Source of the DNA: Bacteroidales bacterium
GTDB lineage: Bacteria; Bacteroidota; Bacteroidia; Bacteroidales; WCHB1-69
Direction: 5' to 3'
Assembly: GCA_017651425.1 (NCBI GenBank)
Contig: JAGCCZ010000038.1
Span: 1-64,000 of the forward strand
Length of the DNA stretch: 64,000 nt
In this document: positions 34,621 to 44,292 of the stretch, one piece after another
Layout of the letters: each line of letters opens with the position of its first letter
Numbering within the stretch: position 1 is the stretch's first letter
The notes under the pieces: model-generated
Database searches by the model: none
The model's input: only the letters and a program-made list of their open reading frames with translations
What the model was told of the DNA's origin: nothing
Position numbers and translations under genes: made by a program

Positions 34621-35259
34621 ATGGCCAAACATCAGAGAGACAGCAAAAAGGAGACGATCATCACGGCTGCTGAGGAGGAGTTCAAGCAAAAAGGTTATGA
34701 CGGTGCGCGCATGATGGAGATCGCCAATCGCGCCGGAGTGGGGCATCCCCTGCTCCACTACCATTTCAGCAACAAGAAGAAACTCTTCCAACACGTCATA
34801 CGGCGCAAGTTCAACATTCTGTCACAATCCATGCTGGTCTTCCTTGACGAAACCGACATTGACATCTTGGAAATCATCAAGAGCATGGTGATTCGTCATT
34901 TCGACTTTGTCCAGCAACACGGTGACTACATCAGGATGGTGGTCAACGAATTCGAGAAGAATCCGGAGTTGATCGACGAAATCAAGCCTGCGGTGGTGGA
35001 GCAACTGATGCAAACAAGCGACAAATTGCAAAAGAAGCTGGACGAGGCCGCTTCAGCGGGCAAAATATGTCCTATCAAGGCCTCCGACCTATTATTGGAC
35101 ATTGTTTCATTGAACATGTCGTGTATTTGGACGACACCTCTTCTACGCAGTGCCACAGGGAGAACAAACGACTGCGATCTCATAGGGAGCCGGAAGTCGG
35201 AGAACATCAAGATGATACTGGGGCGTTTGCGGCCGTACAACAATCCTGACATAGAATAA
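34621..35259 (+). CDS. TetR/AcrR family transcriptional regulator
   Basis: The protein has 212 residues. The N-terminal helix-turn-helix is typical: IITAAEEEFKQKGYDGARMMEIANRAGVGHPLLHYHFSNKKKLF-type arrangement, residues about 14-60. The C-terminal ligand domain is helical and not informative. The activase gene starts 19 bp after its stop, so it is probably the first gene of a two-gene operon and may regulate it in response to an acyl-CoA or related ligand (inference). Confidence 0.88.
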   Translation: MAKHQRDSKKETIITAAEEEFKQKGYDGARMMEIANRAGVGHPLLHYHFSNKKKLFQHVIRRKFNILSQSMLVFLDETDIDILEIIKSMVIRHFDFVQQHGDYIRMVVNEFEKNPELIDEIKPAVVEQLMQTSDKLQKKLDEAASAGKICPIKASDLLLDIVSLNMSCIWTTPLLRSATGRTNDCDLIGSRKSENIKMILGRLRPYNNPDIE

Positions 35260-35278
35260 AAAAACACATAATATAACA

Positions 35279-38200
35279 ATGCGAAACACTCTTCTATTAG
35301 GCATAGACATCGGTTCGACCACCGTCAAGGTGGTAGCGTTGGATGCCGAAAAAAAATTGATATATGCCGATTACCGGCGACACAACATGAACGTCCGAGA
35401 GACAGCCAAGGCAGCTATCGCACCACTTGCCGCGCAACATCCGGATGCGATGCTGCGCATAGCGGTCACGGGCTCGGTGGGCATGGGCTACGCCGAATGC
35501 TGGCACCTGCCTTTCGTGCAGGAGGTTATCGCCGCCGCCACACTGATCAAGACGCAATTCCCCGGCACACGCACTTTCATTGACATCGGGGGCGAGGACA
35601 GCAAGATGATCTTTTTCGAACCGGGGCGTGTACCCGACATCCGCATGAACGGCAACTGTGCCGGCGGCACGGGGGCCTTCATCGACCAGACCGCCGGTCT
35701 GCTCAATGTTTCCCCCTCCGACCTCAACACGCTGGCAGAGCATGCCACAAACATACACCCCATTGCATCCCGTTGCGGAGTATTCTCCAAAACAGACATC
35801 CAGAACCTGTTGGCCCGACACGTCAGCAAAGAGGATGTAGCGCTGTCGGTGTTCCATGCCGTTGCCCTGCAGGTCATCGGCACCCTTTCGCGCGGTCTTG
35901 ACGTACAGTCCCCCGTGTTCTTCTGCGGCGGTCCTTTCGCATTCCTGCCCATGCTCAGGAAGAGCTTCCTCTCCAACCTGCATCTCACCGAGGGGGATTG
36001 CGTGCAGGTGCCCGATGCCCGTGTGGTTTCCGCGCACGGCACCGCCATCATGGCCGAGACAGCCTGCCCCGATGCCATCCCCATGCAACAATTTGCACAG
36101 ACCATCAACGATCTATCCATCGGCGAGGATGCCATCCTGCTCCAAAACAGGCTTGCGCCACTCTTCAGCGACTCCAAAGCCTTCGAAGCATGGAGGCAGC
36201 AGAAACAGAACTTTTTCGTGCCGCGCGTCTCCTTCGACGACCTCAGGAGTGACGAGGTTGTCATCGGCGTGGACTCCGGCTCCACCACAACCAAGTTAGT
36301 GGTCTTGGACACAGAGGGGAGGCTGCTCTTCACTGACTACCGTTCCAACAACGGCAACAGTTTCGATGCCTTCGCCCAGGCGCTGCACGCCTTCCAGAAA
36401 GCCTGCGACGAGCACGACTTCCAGCCCAACATCGTCAACAGCGCGGTGACGGGCTATGGCGAGAACCTCCTCAAGACAGGATACGGGCTGCATCACGGCA
36501 TCGTGGAAACCATGGCGCATTATCTCGGCGCCAAACAGGTCTCCCCGGATGTCTCCTTCATCCTCGACATCGGCGGGCAGGACATGAAGGCCATCTTTGT
36601 GGAGAACCAGGCCATCCGCCGGCTCGAAATCAACGAAGCCTGCTCGTCCGGCTGCGGTTCCTTCATCGAGACATTTGCCAAGATGCTGGGTTACGGTGTG
36701 GCCGACTTCGCCCGCCTCGCCTGTGAGGCCCCGCACCCCTACGACCTCGGCACACGCTGCACCGTCTTCATGAACTCCAAAGTGAAGCAGGCCATGCGTG
36801 AGGGCACGACCGCCGAGGACATCTCCGCCGGGTTCGCCTACTCCGTCATCAAAAACTGCCTTTTCAAAGTATTGAAGTTACGGAAGATTGAGGAGTTGGG
36901 CGACCATATCGTTGTGCAAGGCGGCACCTTCAAGAATCTCGCCGTCGTGCGCGCTTTGGAGCTGCTCACCGATCGCGACGTGCGCTTCTCCGACATCCCC
37001 GAGCTGATGGGTGCATACGGCTGCGCCCTCTTCGCCAAGGAGCAGCCTTTGGAGCGCGTCCTCACCCTCGAAGACCTCCTTTCCATCCAGCAATTCCAGA
37101 CCGAACAGCAAACCTGCCCCGGTTGTCCCAACCACTGCACTGTGGTGCAATACCAGTTCAGCAACGGCAACAAATACTACTCCGGCAACAACTGCGAAAA
37201 GGTCTTTTCCAACACCTCCGAAGCAACTCGAAAAGGCCGCAACCAGCACCACGAGCGACTCAAGCTACTCTACAAACGGCCCCTTCTGCATGTGGAGGAC
37301 GCAAAACTCAAGATCGGCATTCCTCGTTCACTCGGCATGTTCGAGCTATATCCTTTCTGGCACGCCCTGTTCAAGGCATGCGGCTTCACCACAGTCATGT
37401 CAGCACCCTCAACCATCAAAGAATATGAGAAGGGACTGCACACCGTGATGTCGGAGAACATCTGCTTCCCCGCGAAGCTCATGCACGGACACGTCTATGA
37501 CCTGGCGGAACGCAGGGTGGACCGCATTTTCTATCCATACGTGGTGATGGAACAGAAATCTGACGCCAAGGCCCGCAACAGCTACAACTGCCCTATCGTG
37601 GCAGGCTATTCCGATGTTATCCGCAGTGCCATCGACACCGCGGAGCGCTTCGGCATCCCCTTTGACGCGCCTGTGGTGTCGCTCAACGACGAGCTACTGC
37701 TGCGCAAGGGCTGTCGTGATTACCTCAAGACGCTCGGAGTGGATCGTAAAACCGCCGATGCTGCCATCAGCACGGCCAAGCAAGCCCAACAGGAGTACCT
37801 TTCCGAGCAGCACCGCCGCGCCGCCGAGATCGTACGCGAGGCCCGAAAGGAGAACCGCATGGTCGTCGTGCTCGCCGGTCGCCCCTACCACTCCGACCCC
37901 CTCATCCAGCACAAGGTCTCCGACGTGCTTGCCGACATGGGCATCGACGTGGTCACGGAGTTCATCGCCGGAGAAGAGGATACCGACGTCTATAAAGAGC
38001 TCATGGCCGTCACCCAGTGGACCTACCCCAACCGCGTCTTCAAGGCTGCACACTACGTTGCCAACAGCAAAGACAACATCCACTTCATGATGATCACCTC
38101 TTTCGGCTGCGGTCCTGACGCTTTCATCATCGACGAAGCCCACGACATCCTTGACCGCAAGGGCAAGAGCTTCACGCTGCTCAAAGTCGATGATGTCAAC

Positions 38201-39511
38201 AACATCGGTTCCCTGCGCCTGCGTGTGCGTTCAATGGTGGAAAGCCTTCGGTTCAGCCACAAGATGGAGGTGGACAAACCCTTCGTCACCACCCCGCCAT
38301 TCCAGGTGTCCGACCGTCGCAGGACCATCATCGGGCCATATTTCGCAGACGGCTACTCCGAGTTCATCCCCACGGTGTTCAAGATGGCGGGTTACAACCT
38401 CATAACCTTGCCGATGGGCGACAAGGAGTGTGTGGAGTTGGGCCTGCAGTATGCCAACAATGAGGTCTGCTACCCAGCCACCATCGTAGTGGGCAGTCTG
38501 CTGAAAGCCTTGCGCAGCGGCGACTACAACGTGGATGACGTGGCGGTCATCATCACGCAGACGGGCGGCCAGTGCCGAGCCACCAACTATATCATGCTCA
38601 TCAAGAAGGCAATGGTGGCGGCTGGTTTCGAGAATGTCCCCGTGCTGTCGTTAGCATTGGGCGACACGTTATCCAACGAGCAGCCGGGGTTCAGCTTCAA
38701 CGCCCGCGACCTGGCTCTGCCCTCCATCAACACGCTGTTGTACGCCGACAGCCTGTCAAGGCTCTATTACGCCTCGCGCCCGCGTGAGTTGCAGCCCGGC
38801 ATGGCTAAACAGCTTCGCCAAAAATACATCGACCGCGCCCTGCCCTTCATAGAAAAAAGGGACTACAGGGGGTTGAGAGCACTTTTGAAGGAGGCTGCCG
38901 GCGACTTTGCCGCCCACATCGACATCCATAAAAAGCTGCCCCAAATCGGGGTGGTGGGCGAAATCTACGTCAAGTACAACACCTTCGGTCATCTGAATGT
39001 ACTCGACTGGTTAGCCGACCACGGGGTGGAGGTCATCGCCCCCTCGATGTACAATTTCTTCATGAACAGTTTCGTAAACCGCCACATCAACAAGAAGATG
39101 CACATCCATCCAGTCAGTTATCCGTTATGGATGACCGATGTCGTGTACAAGTTGATATACCGGTATGCGCGAAGTTTTGACGAGGCGTGTGCCGGGTTCC
39201 CCTATTACCGGCCGTATGCGGATATGTTCCACGATGCCAAGTTGGCATCGCAGGTCATCAATATGGCCGCCAATTTCGGCGAGGGGTGGCTTATCCCTGC
39301 CGAGATGTCGGCGTTGGCAGAGAGCGGGGTGCACAACATCGTCAGCCTGCAACCTTTCGCCTGCATCTCGAACCATGTGATCGCCAAAGGCATCGAACGC
39401 AAGATCCGGCAGATATATCCAAAACTCAACCTGCTGTTTTTGGACTTCGATGGCGGCACCTCCGAGGCGAATGTCTTCAACAGGTTGCACTTCATGATGG
39501 AAAACGGGTAA
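35279..39511 (+). CDS. Multidomain acyl-CoA dehydratase activase (BadF/HgdC-type ATPases fused to dehydratase-like domains)
   Basis: The protein has 1410 residues. Two ASKHA ATPase domains are visible: GIDIGSTTVKVVALD (residues 8-22) and GVDSGSTTTKLVVLD from about residue 329. The second has the [4Fe-4S] motif EACSSGCGSFIETF. A DUF2229-type region (IGIPRSLGMFELYPFWHALF) and a C-terminal 2-hydroxyacyl-CoA dehydratase D-component-like part follow (LITLPMGDKECVELGLQYANNEVCYPATIV). HgdC proteins use ATP to drive low-potential electrons into 2-hydroxyacyl-CoA dehydratases. Fused giants of this kind are widespread in anaerobes; the substrate is unknown, and no separate dehydratase gene is nearby. 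It is likely cytosolic and oxygen sensitive. Confidence 0.88.
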   Translation: MRNTLLLGIDIGSTTVKVVALDAEKKLIYADYRRHNMNVRETAKAAIAPLAAQHPDAMLRIAVTGSVGMGYAECWHLPFVQEVIAAATLIKTQFPGTRTFIDIGGEDSKMIFFEPGRVPDIRMNGNCAGGTGAFIDQTAGLLNVSPSDLNTLAEHATNIHPIASRCGVFSKTDIQNLLARHVSKEDVALSVFHAVALQVIGTLSRGLDVQSPVFFCGGPFAFLPMLRKSFLSNLHLTEGDCVQVPDARVVSAHGTAIMAETACPDAIPMQQFAQTINDLSIGEDAILLQNRLAPLFSDSKAFEAWRQQKQNFFVPRVSFDDLRSDEVVIGVDSGSTTTKLVVLDTEGRLLFTDYRSNNGNSFDAFAQALHAFQKACDEHDFQPNIVNSAVTGYGENLLKTGYGLHHGIVETMAHYLGAKQVSPDVSFILDIGGQDMKAIFVENQAIRRLEINEACSSGCGSFIETFAKMLGYGVADFARLACEAPHPYDLGTRCTVFMNSKVKQAMREGTTAEDISAGFAYSVIKNCLFKVLKLRKIEELGDHIVVQGGTFKNLAVVRALELLTDRDVRFSDIPELMGAYGCALFAKEQPLERVLTLEDLLSIQQFQTEQQTCPGCPNHCTVVQYQFSNGNKYYSGNNCEKVFSNTSEATRKGRNQHHERLKLLYKRPLLHVEDAKLKIGIPRSLGMFELYPFWHALFKACGFTTVMSAPSTIKEYEKGLHTVMSENICFPAKLMHGHVYDLAERRVDRIFYPYVVMEQKSDAKARNSYNCPIVAGYSDVIRSAIDTAERFGIPFDAPVVSLNDELLLRKGCRDYLKTLGVDRKTADAAISTAKQAQQEYLSEQHRRAAEIVREARKENRMVVVLAGRPYHSDPLIQHKVSDVLADMGIDVVTEFIAGEEDTDVYKELMAVTQWTYPNRVFKAAHYVANSKDNIHFMMITSFGCGPDAFIIDEAHDILDRKGKSFTLLKVDDVNNIGSLRLRVRSMVESLRFSHKMEVDKPFVTTPPFQVSDRRRTIIGPYFADGYSEFIPTVFKMAGYNLITLPMGDKECVELGLQYANNEVCYPATIVVGSLLKALRSGDYNVDDVAVIITQTGGQCRATNYIMLIKKAMVAAGFENVPVLSLALGDTLSNEQPGFSFNARDLALPSINTLLYADSLSRLYYASRPRELQPGMAKQLRQKYIDRALPFIEKRDYRGLRALLKEAAGDFAAHIDIHKKLPQIGVVGEIYVKYNTFGHLNVLDWLADHGVEVIAPSMYNFFMNSFVNRHINKKMHIHPVSYPLWMTDVVYKLIYRYARSFDEACAGFPYYRPYADMFHDAKLASQVINMAANFGEGWLIPAEMSALAESGVHNIVSLQPFACISNHVIAKGIERKIRQIYPKLNLLFLDFDGGTSEANVFNRLHFMMENG

Positions 39512-39517
39512 GAAAAA

Positions 39518-39537
39518 GGGCGCCGTTACTGGCGCCC
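39518..39537 (+). terminator. Hairpin at the end of the activase gene
   Basis: GGGCGCC/GGCGCCC with a 6-nt loop lies 7 bp past the stop. There is no T-run, so terminator function is uncertain. Confidence 0.45.
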
Positions 39538-39603
39538 ACAACCAAAACTTGAAAAAAATATAATATAAAACAACAACTAATTACATTTCAAGTCCAAAAT
39601 CCA

Positions 39604-42078
39604 TCAAAACAACATTCCAACGATGTGGAAGAGGAAGGCGACGAGCCAAGCGATCCCCGTGTTGTACAGGATGGAGAAGACACCCCACTTGCGCCCGCCT
39701 TCGCGAAACACTGCCGAAAGGGCAGCCACACAGGGGAAGTACAACAAAATGAAAAGCATGTAGCCATACGCCACCAGCGGCGTGAAGACCGGCTGCCCTG
39801 CATACTTGCCCTCTTTCCAAGTCTGGGCCTTCAAGCTGGCTTGCAGCGGCTTGGAATTCTCGTCGGCCTCAATGTCGGCGTGATACAAGACCCCCATGGA
39901 GGAGACCACGATCTCCTTGGCAGCCACACCTGTGAGCAACGAAACGCTCATCTTCCAATCAAATCCTAACGGACGGAATACTGGCGCTATAAACTTGCCT
40001 ATGCGGGCAATGTAGGAGTTTTCCGTCTGGCAGGCCGTACGGTCGAGTTCCAACGTCCTGAGCTGCGCCTCCTTCACATCGGGAGACACGGTCGGGTCAG
40101 CCTCCACTTGCTCAATCCGGGCTGTGTAACTATCGATTTCAGGACTGTGCTGCGGGAAGTACTCCAACGCCCAGATAATGATGGTAGCCAACAGAATCAC
40201 CGTACCCATCTTCTTGATATACTGCACGCTCTTGTCCCACATGTGGACCAAAGCGTTACGAAGCGTCGGAATACGATAGGGAGGCAATTCCATGACAAAT
40301 TGGTCACTGATGCCTTTGAAAGATATTTTCTTGACAATCAAGGATGTAACAATGGCAAACACTATGCCTAAGAGGTAGATGCTCATCAGCACCAAGCCTT
40401 GGTATTTGTCGAAAAATGCTGAAATCAGGAGCAAATAGACCGGTATGCGGGCGGAGCAGGACATGAACGGCACCGTGATGATGGTGAGGATACGATCCTT
40501 GCGGTTCTCCAACGTGCGCGTGGCCATGATGGCTGGCACGCTGCAGCCGAACCCTATGATGTAGGGAATGAACGATTTGCCATGCAACCCCATCTTGTGC
40601 ATGAGCTTGTCCATCAGGAAGGCGGCGCGAGCCATGTAGCCCGTGTCTTCCAATATAGAGATGAAAAAGAAGAGTATCAGAATGTTAGGAAGAAATGAGA
40701 AGACACTTCCCACACCCGCAATGATACCATCGACGATGAGTGCCTTGAAGATGCCGTCCGGCATGAAATTGTCGCACACGCCGCCAAGCCAGCCGAAGAA
40801 CTTCTCCAACCATTCCTGCGGGTAGGCGCCCAACGTGAAGGTCATCTGGAACATCAGCCAGAGGAAGAAAATGAGAATCGGAAAACCCAACCACTTATTG
40901 GTCAGCAGGTTGTCAACCGTATAAGCGCGTTGCTTGCTACGATCCCTGCCGATGGTATAAGTCTCCTGCAGGGCACCGCGGATAAACCCGTACTTGGCCC
41001 CGGAAATCACGGTGGCAGAGTCTTCATTGTATTCACGCTCCAAGATAGCGCGCTGTTCGGCTGCCACCTTACGGATATTCTCCGTGTTTTGCAGTTTGGA
41101 AACATCCTCGACGGTCACCTTGTCGTTTTCCAACAACTTGATAGCCACATAGCGAGCCGGAAACTCGCTGCTCAACGTGTTGTCCTTCTTCACCTCCGCC
41201 TTCACAAGGTCAATGCTCTTCTCCAAATCACTGCCATAGTTGATATGGATGTGCTTGGTGACACCGCTGAGGTTCTCATAGACATCGATGATCCTGTCGA
41301 GCACTTTGTCGATACCAGTACCTTTGGATGAGACCGTGGGGATGATCGGGAATCCGAACATCGTGCTGAGGGCCTCGATATCCAGCTTGTCCCCGTTCTT
41401 TTCGAGCTCGTCGTACATATTGAGTCCCATAACCATGGGCACATTCATGTCAATAAGCTGGGTAGTGAGGAAGAGGTTTCGTTCAAGGTTGGAGGCATCC
41501 ACGATGTTGAGCACCACGTCGGGGTGGTTATCGAAGATGTATTTGCGGACATACAGCTCCTCGGGCGAGTATTCCGTCAGGGAGTAGGTGCCGGGCAGAT
41601 CAACGAAGTTGAATGTGTAGCCTCGGTGCCGGAAGACTCCGAGCTTGGAATCGACGGTGACGCCGCTATAGTTGCCCACCTTCTCGCGCATACCAGTGGC
41701 ATGGTTGAAGAAAGAGGTCTTGCCGCAGTTGGGATTGCCGACCAAGGCCACGGTAATGGTCTTGGCATTTTCGCCCATGATACGTTCGATCTCCTCGGTC
41801 AATGTTCCGTTAAAGGTGTATTGCTGCGCGACCTCCTCGGTCACGGGCACCACTTCAATATGTTGAGCTTCGATACGGCGAAGGGAAACGTGTCCCTGCA
41901 TAATCTCATACTCTATGGGGTCAAGCAAGGGGGCGTTCTTCACCACGCGCACCTTCTCACCTCTGACGAAGCCAAGCTCCATCAAGCGATGGCGGAAACC
42001 GCCATGACCGCTGAGCCTCACGATGACGCAATGGCTCCCGGTGGGCATTTCCGATAATTTGACATTCTTGTCTTCCAT
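39604..42078 (-). CDS. feoB: Ferrous iron transporter, FeoA-FeoB fusion
   Basis: It is a GTP-dependent inner-membrane Fe(II) uptake system. It has 824 residues. Residues 1-78 are a FeoA domain (SH3-like; LMELGFVRGEKVRV). The G domain has G1 GNPNCGKT (114-121), G3 DLPGTYSLTEY near 155 and G4 GLNMYDE. The membrane part carries the Gate motifs (IGFGCSVPAIMATRTLENRKDR and FMSCSARIPVYLLLISAF), with about eight to ten helices. FeoA fused to FeoB is common in Bacteroidota. No Fur box was convincingly identified; a short hairpin TCCCCATTTTTGGGGA sits upstream at 42141-42156. Confidence 0.95.
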   Translation of the reverse strand: MEDKNVKLSEMPTGSHCVIVRLSGHGGFRHRLMELGFVRGEKVRVVKNAPLLDPIEYEIMQGHVSLRRIEAQHIEVVPVTEEVAQQYTFNGTLTEEIERIMGENAKTITVALVGNPNCGKTSFFNHATGMREKVGNYSGVTVDSKLGVFRHRGYTFNFVDLPGTYSLTEYSPEELYVRKYIFDNHPDVVLNIVDASNLERNLFLTTQLIDMNVPMVMGLNMYDELEKNGDKLDIEALSTMFGFPIIPTVSSKGTGIDKVLDRIIDVYENLSGVTKHIHINYGSDLEKSIDLVKAEVKKDNTLSSEFPARYVAIKLLENDKVTVEDVSKLQNTENIRKVAAEQRAILEREYNEDSATVISGAKYGFIRGALQETYTIGRDRSKQRAYTVDNLLTNKWLGFPILIFFLWLMFQMTFTLGAYPQEWLEKFFGWLGGVCDNFMPDGIFKALIVDGIIAGVGSVFSFLPNILILFFFISILEDTGYMARAAFLMDKLMHKMGLHGKSFIPYIIGFGCSVPAIMATRTLENRKDRILTIITVPFMSCSARIPVYLLLISAFFDKYQGLVLMSIYLLGIVFAIVTSLIVKKISFKGISDQFVMELPPYRIPTLRNALVHMWDKSVQYIKKMGTVILLATIIIWALEYFPQHSPEIDSYTARIEQVEADPTVSPDVKEAQLRTLELDRTACQTENSYIARIGKFIAPVFRPLGFDWKMSVSLLTGVAAKEIVVSSMGVLYHADIEADENSKPLQASLKAQTWKEGKYAGQPVFTPLVAYGYMLFILLYFPCVAALSAVFREGGRKWGVFSILYNTGIAWLVAFLFHIVGMLF

Positions 42079-42232
42079 AGTTTTTTTCGCGTCGTTTTAA
42101 AAGAACGTGCAAAAAAACAAAAAGGCAATGACATAAGACATCCCCATTTTTGGGGATAATTAAAATAAATAGGTAGAAAAAACAAAAAAGGCAGACAATT
42201 GTTGATTTCCTGCAATCAACAAGCGACAGCTA

Positions 42233-44077
42233 TCATTCCACGGTCACCGATTTCGCCAAGTTGCGCGGCTGGTCCACATCGCGGCCCTTGGCAATGGCAA
42301 TATGATAAGCCAACAGCTGCAAGGGGATGACAGACAGCAGGGGCACGAAGCACTCTTCGGTGTCGGGAATCTCGAAGGTATAGTCGGAGATGGCACTGAC
42401 ATCGGTGTCACCCTCCGTCACGATGCTGATAATCCGTCCCTTGCGCGCCTTGATCTCCTGAATATTGCTGAGAATCTTCTCGTAATGACCGCGTTTGGGA
42501 GCGATGACCACCACGGGCATCTCCTCATCTATGAGGGCAATGGGACCATGTTTCATCTCGGCTGCGGGATAGCCCTCGGCATGGATGTAGGAAATTTCCT
42601 TGAGCTTGAGGGCCCCTTCGAGGGCTACCGGGTAGTTGTATCCGCGACCCAGGTAGATGAAATTGCGGGCATATGTGAACACCTTGGCGATTTCGGAGAT
42701 CTTCTTGTCCTGTTCGAGAATCTTGGAAATCTTCTCAGGAATGTGCTGCAGCTCCTGCACAAGGGTGCGCACACGCTCTTCGGAGAGTATATGCTTGGCC
42801 TGTGCCAAAGCAAGAGCCAGCAAAAACAGCGTGGAGACCTGCGCAGTGAACGCCTTGGTGGAAGCCACCCCGATTTCCGGACCCGCGTGGGTGTAGCACC
42901 CCGTATGGGTGGCACGAGGAATGGATGAGCCCACCACATTGCAGATGCCGAACAGCAGCGCTCCCGAGGATTTCGAGAGCTGGATGGCCGCCAACGTGTC
43001 GGCAGTCTCACCCGACTGCGAGATCGGGATCACCACATCGTCGGGATAGAGCACGGGATTGCGGTAGCGGAACTCGGAGGAGTATTCGACCTCCACGGGC
43101 ACGCGGGCCAGCTCCTCGATGATATACTTGCCGATGAGGCCGGCATGCCAGGAGGTGCCGCACGCACAGATGATGATGCGGCGGGCTTGCAACAAACGAT
43201 CGGAGAAGTCAATCACACCGGAGAGTTTCACCTCGCCCGTCTCGGCATTGAGCCGTCCCTTCATGGAAGTCTGCAGGGTCTGGGGCTGCTCATAGATCTC
43301 CTTGAGCATGAAATGCGGGAATCCTCCCTTCTCAATCTGGCTCAAATCCATCTGCAACCGCTGGATGACCGGGGTCTGCTCCACATTGCGCAAATTGACG
43401 ACCCGAAGGTCGTGGTCCCTCTGCAAAAAAGCGATCTGTTCCTCTTCGAGATAGACAACCTTATCAGTATATTCTATAATGGGAGTGGCGTCCGAGCCGA
43501 CCAGAAACTCGCCGTCGCCTACCCCGATGATGAGCGGGCTGCCCTTCCGGGCTGCAATCATGCGGTCGGGTTGCCGCTTGTCGATGATGACGATGGCGTA
43601 TGCTCCCGTCAACGTGTTGAGTGCCAAGGGCACGGCCTCTTCCATCGAGACATCATGAGAATCCATCACATACTGAATGAGTTGCACAATGACCTCCGTG
43701 TCGGTGTCGCTTTGGAAATGGTAGCCCATGCTGAGCAACTGGGTCTTGAGAGTATGGTAGTTCTCGATGATGCCATTGTGGATGAGGGCGAGGTTTTTGG
43801 ACTCCGACCAATGGGGATGGGCATTTCGCTCGCTCGGTTCGCCGTGTGTGGCCCAGCGGGTATGGGCAATCCCGATGTTGCCGCTCGTATCCTTGTCGGC
43901 CACAAGCGCCTCCAGGTCCTTCACTTTTCCTTTCGTCTTATATACAGAGAGCTGTCCTTCCTCGTTCACAAGTGCGATTCCGGCGCTGTCATAGCCGCGG
44001 TATTCGAGCCGGGTGAGTCCTTTGATCAGTATCGGCGAAGCCTGTCTGTATCCAATGTATCCTACGATTCCACACAT
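42233..44077 (-). CDS. glmS: Glutamine-fructose-6-phosphate aminotransferase (isomerizing)
   Basis: It makes glucosamine-6-phosphate, the first committed step to UDP-GlcNAc, feeding GlmM at 13548. It has 614 residues. Met-Cys-Gly start (MCGIVGYIGYRQ) gives the N-terminal nucleophile Cys of the class II glutaminase. HTRWATHGEPSERNAHPH is the glutamine-binding loop. Two SIS domains follow (CGTSWHAGLIGKY, SQSGETADT, GRGYNYPVALEGALKLKEISYIHAEGY). The end DQPRNLAKSVTVE is conserved across GlmS. A promoter TATTTTTGC is at 44119-44111; no glmS ribozyme is apparent in the short leader. Confidence 0.96.
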   Translation of the reverse strand: MCGIVGYIGYRQASPILIKGLTRLEYRGYDSAGIALVNEEGQLSVYKTKGKVKDLEALVADKDTSGNIGIAHTRWATHGEPSERNAHPHWSESKNLALIHNGIIENYHTLKTQLLSMGYHFQSDTDTEVIVQLIQYVMDSHDVSMEEAVPLALNTLTGAYAIVIIDKRQPDRMIAARKGSPLIIGVGDGEFLVGSDATPIIEYTDKVVYLEEEQIAFLQRDHDLRVVNLRNVEQTPVIQRLQMDLSQIEKGGFPHFMLKEIYEQPQTLQTSMKGRLNAETGEVKLSGVIDFSDRLLQARRIIICACGTSWHAGLIGKYIIEELARVPVEVEYSSEFRYRNPVLYPDDVVIPISQSGETADTLAAIQLSKSSGALLFGICNVVGSSIPRATHTGCYTHAGPEIGVASTKAFTAQVSTLFLLALALAQAKHILSEERVRTLVQELQHIPEKISKILEQDKKISEIAKVFTYARNFIYLGRGYNYPVALEGALKLKEISYIHAEGYPAAEMKHGPIALIDEEMPVVVIAPKRGHYEKILSNIQEIKARKGRIISIVTEGDTDVSAISDYTFEIPDTEECFVPLLSVIPLQLLAYHIAIAKGRDVDQPRNLAKSVTVE

Positions 44078-44110
44078 AAAGAGTTCTTTTGGATTTAACT
44101 TTAAAAAGCT

Positions 44111-44119
44111 GCAAAAATA
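44111..44119 (-). promoter_or_regulatory. -7 promoter element TATTTTTGC of glmS
   Basis: It matches TAnnTTTGC, 34 bp before ATG 44077. Confidence 0.7.
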
Positions 44120-44247
44120 CAGTTTTTTTCAGTTCAACTTGACATCTGCGGAAATCGGTCACCAACACGGGGCAGGAGGCTCCACTTATTAAAACTCCGC
44201 TGTTTACAAATAAAAAACAGAAAAAAAATAAAAGAACACTTTTTTTC

Positions 44248-44256
44248 TATTTTTGG
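44248..44256 (+). promoter_or_regulatory. -7-like promoter element TATTTTTGG of the TPR gene
   Basis: It differs from TAnnTTTGC only in the last base, 37 bp before ATG 44293. Confidence 0.5.
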
Positions 44257-44292
44257 CCGTTTATTGTATCCTCGAACAAAACGATCATTTAT

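Noticed and set aside
42141-42156. The hairpin upstream of feoB as a Fur site
   Set aside because: TCCCCATTTTTGGGGA is a simple 6-bp stem and does not resemble the GATAATGATAATCATTATC-type Fur box.
44078-44292. A glmS ribozyme or riboswitch upstream of glmS
   Set aside because: The leader between the -7 element and the start is only about 30 nt, too short for the ribozyme.
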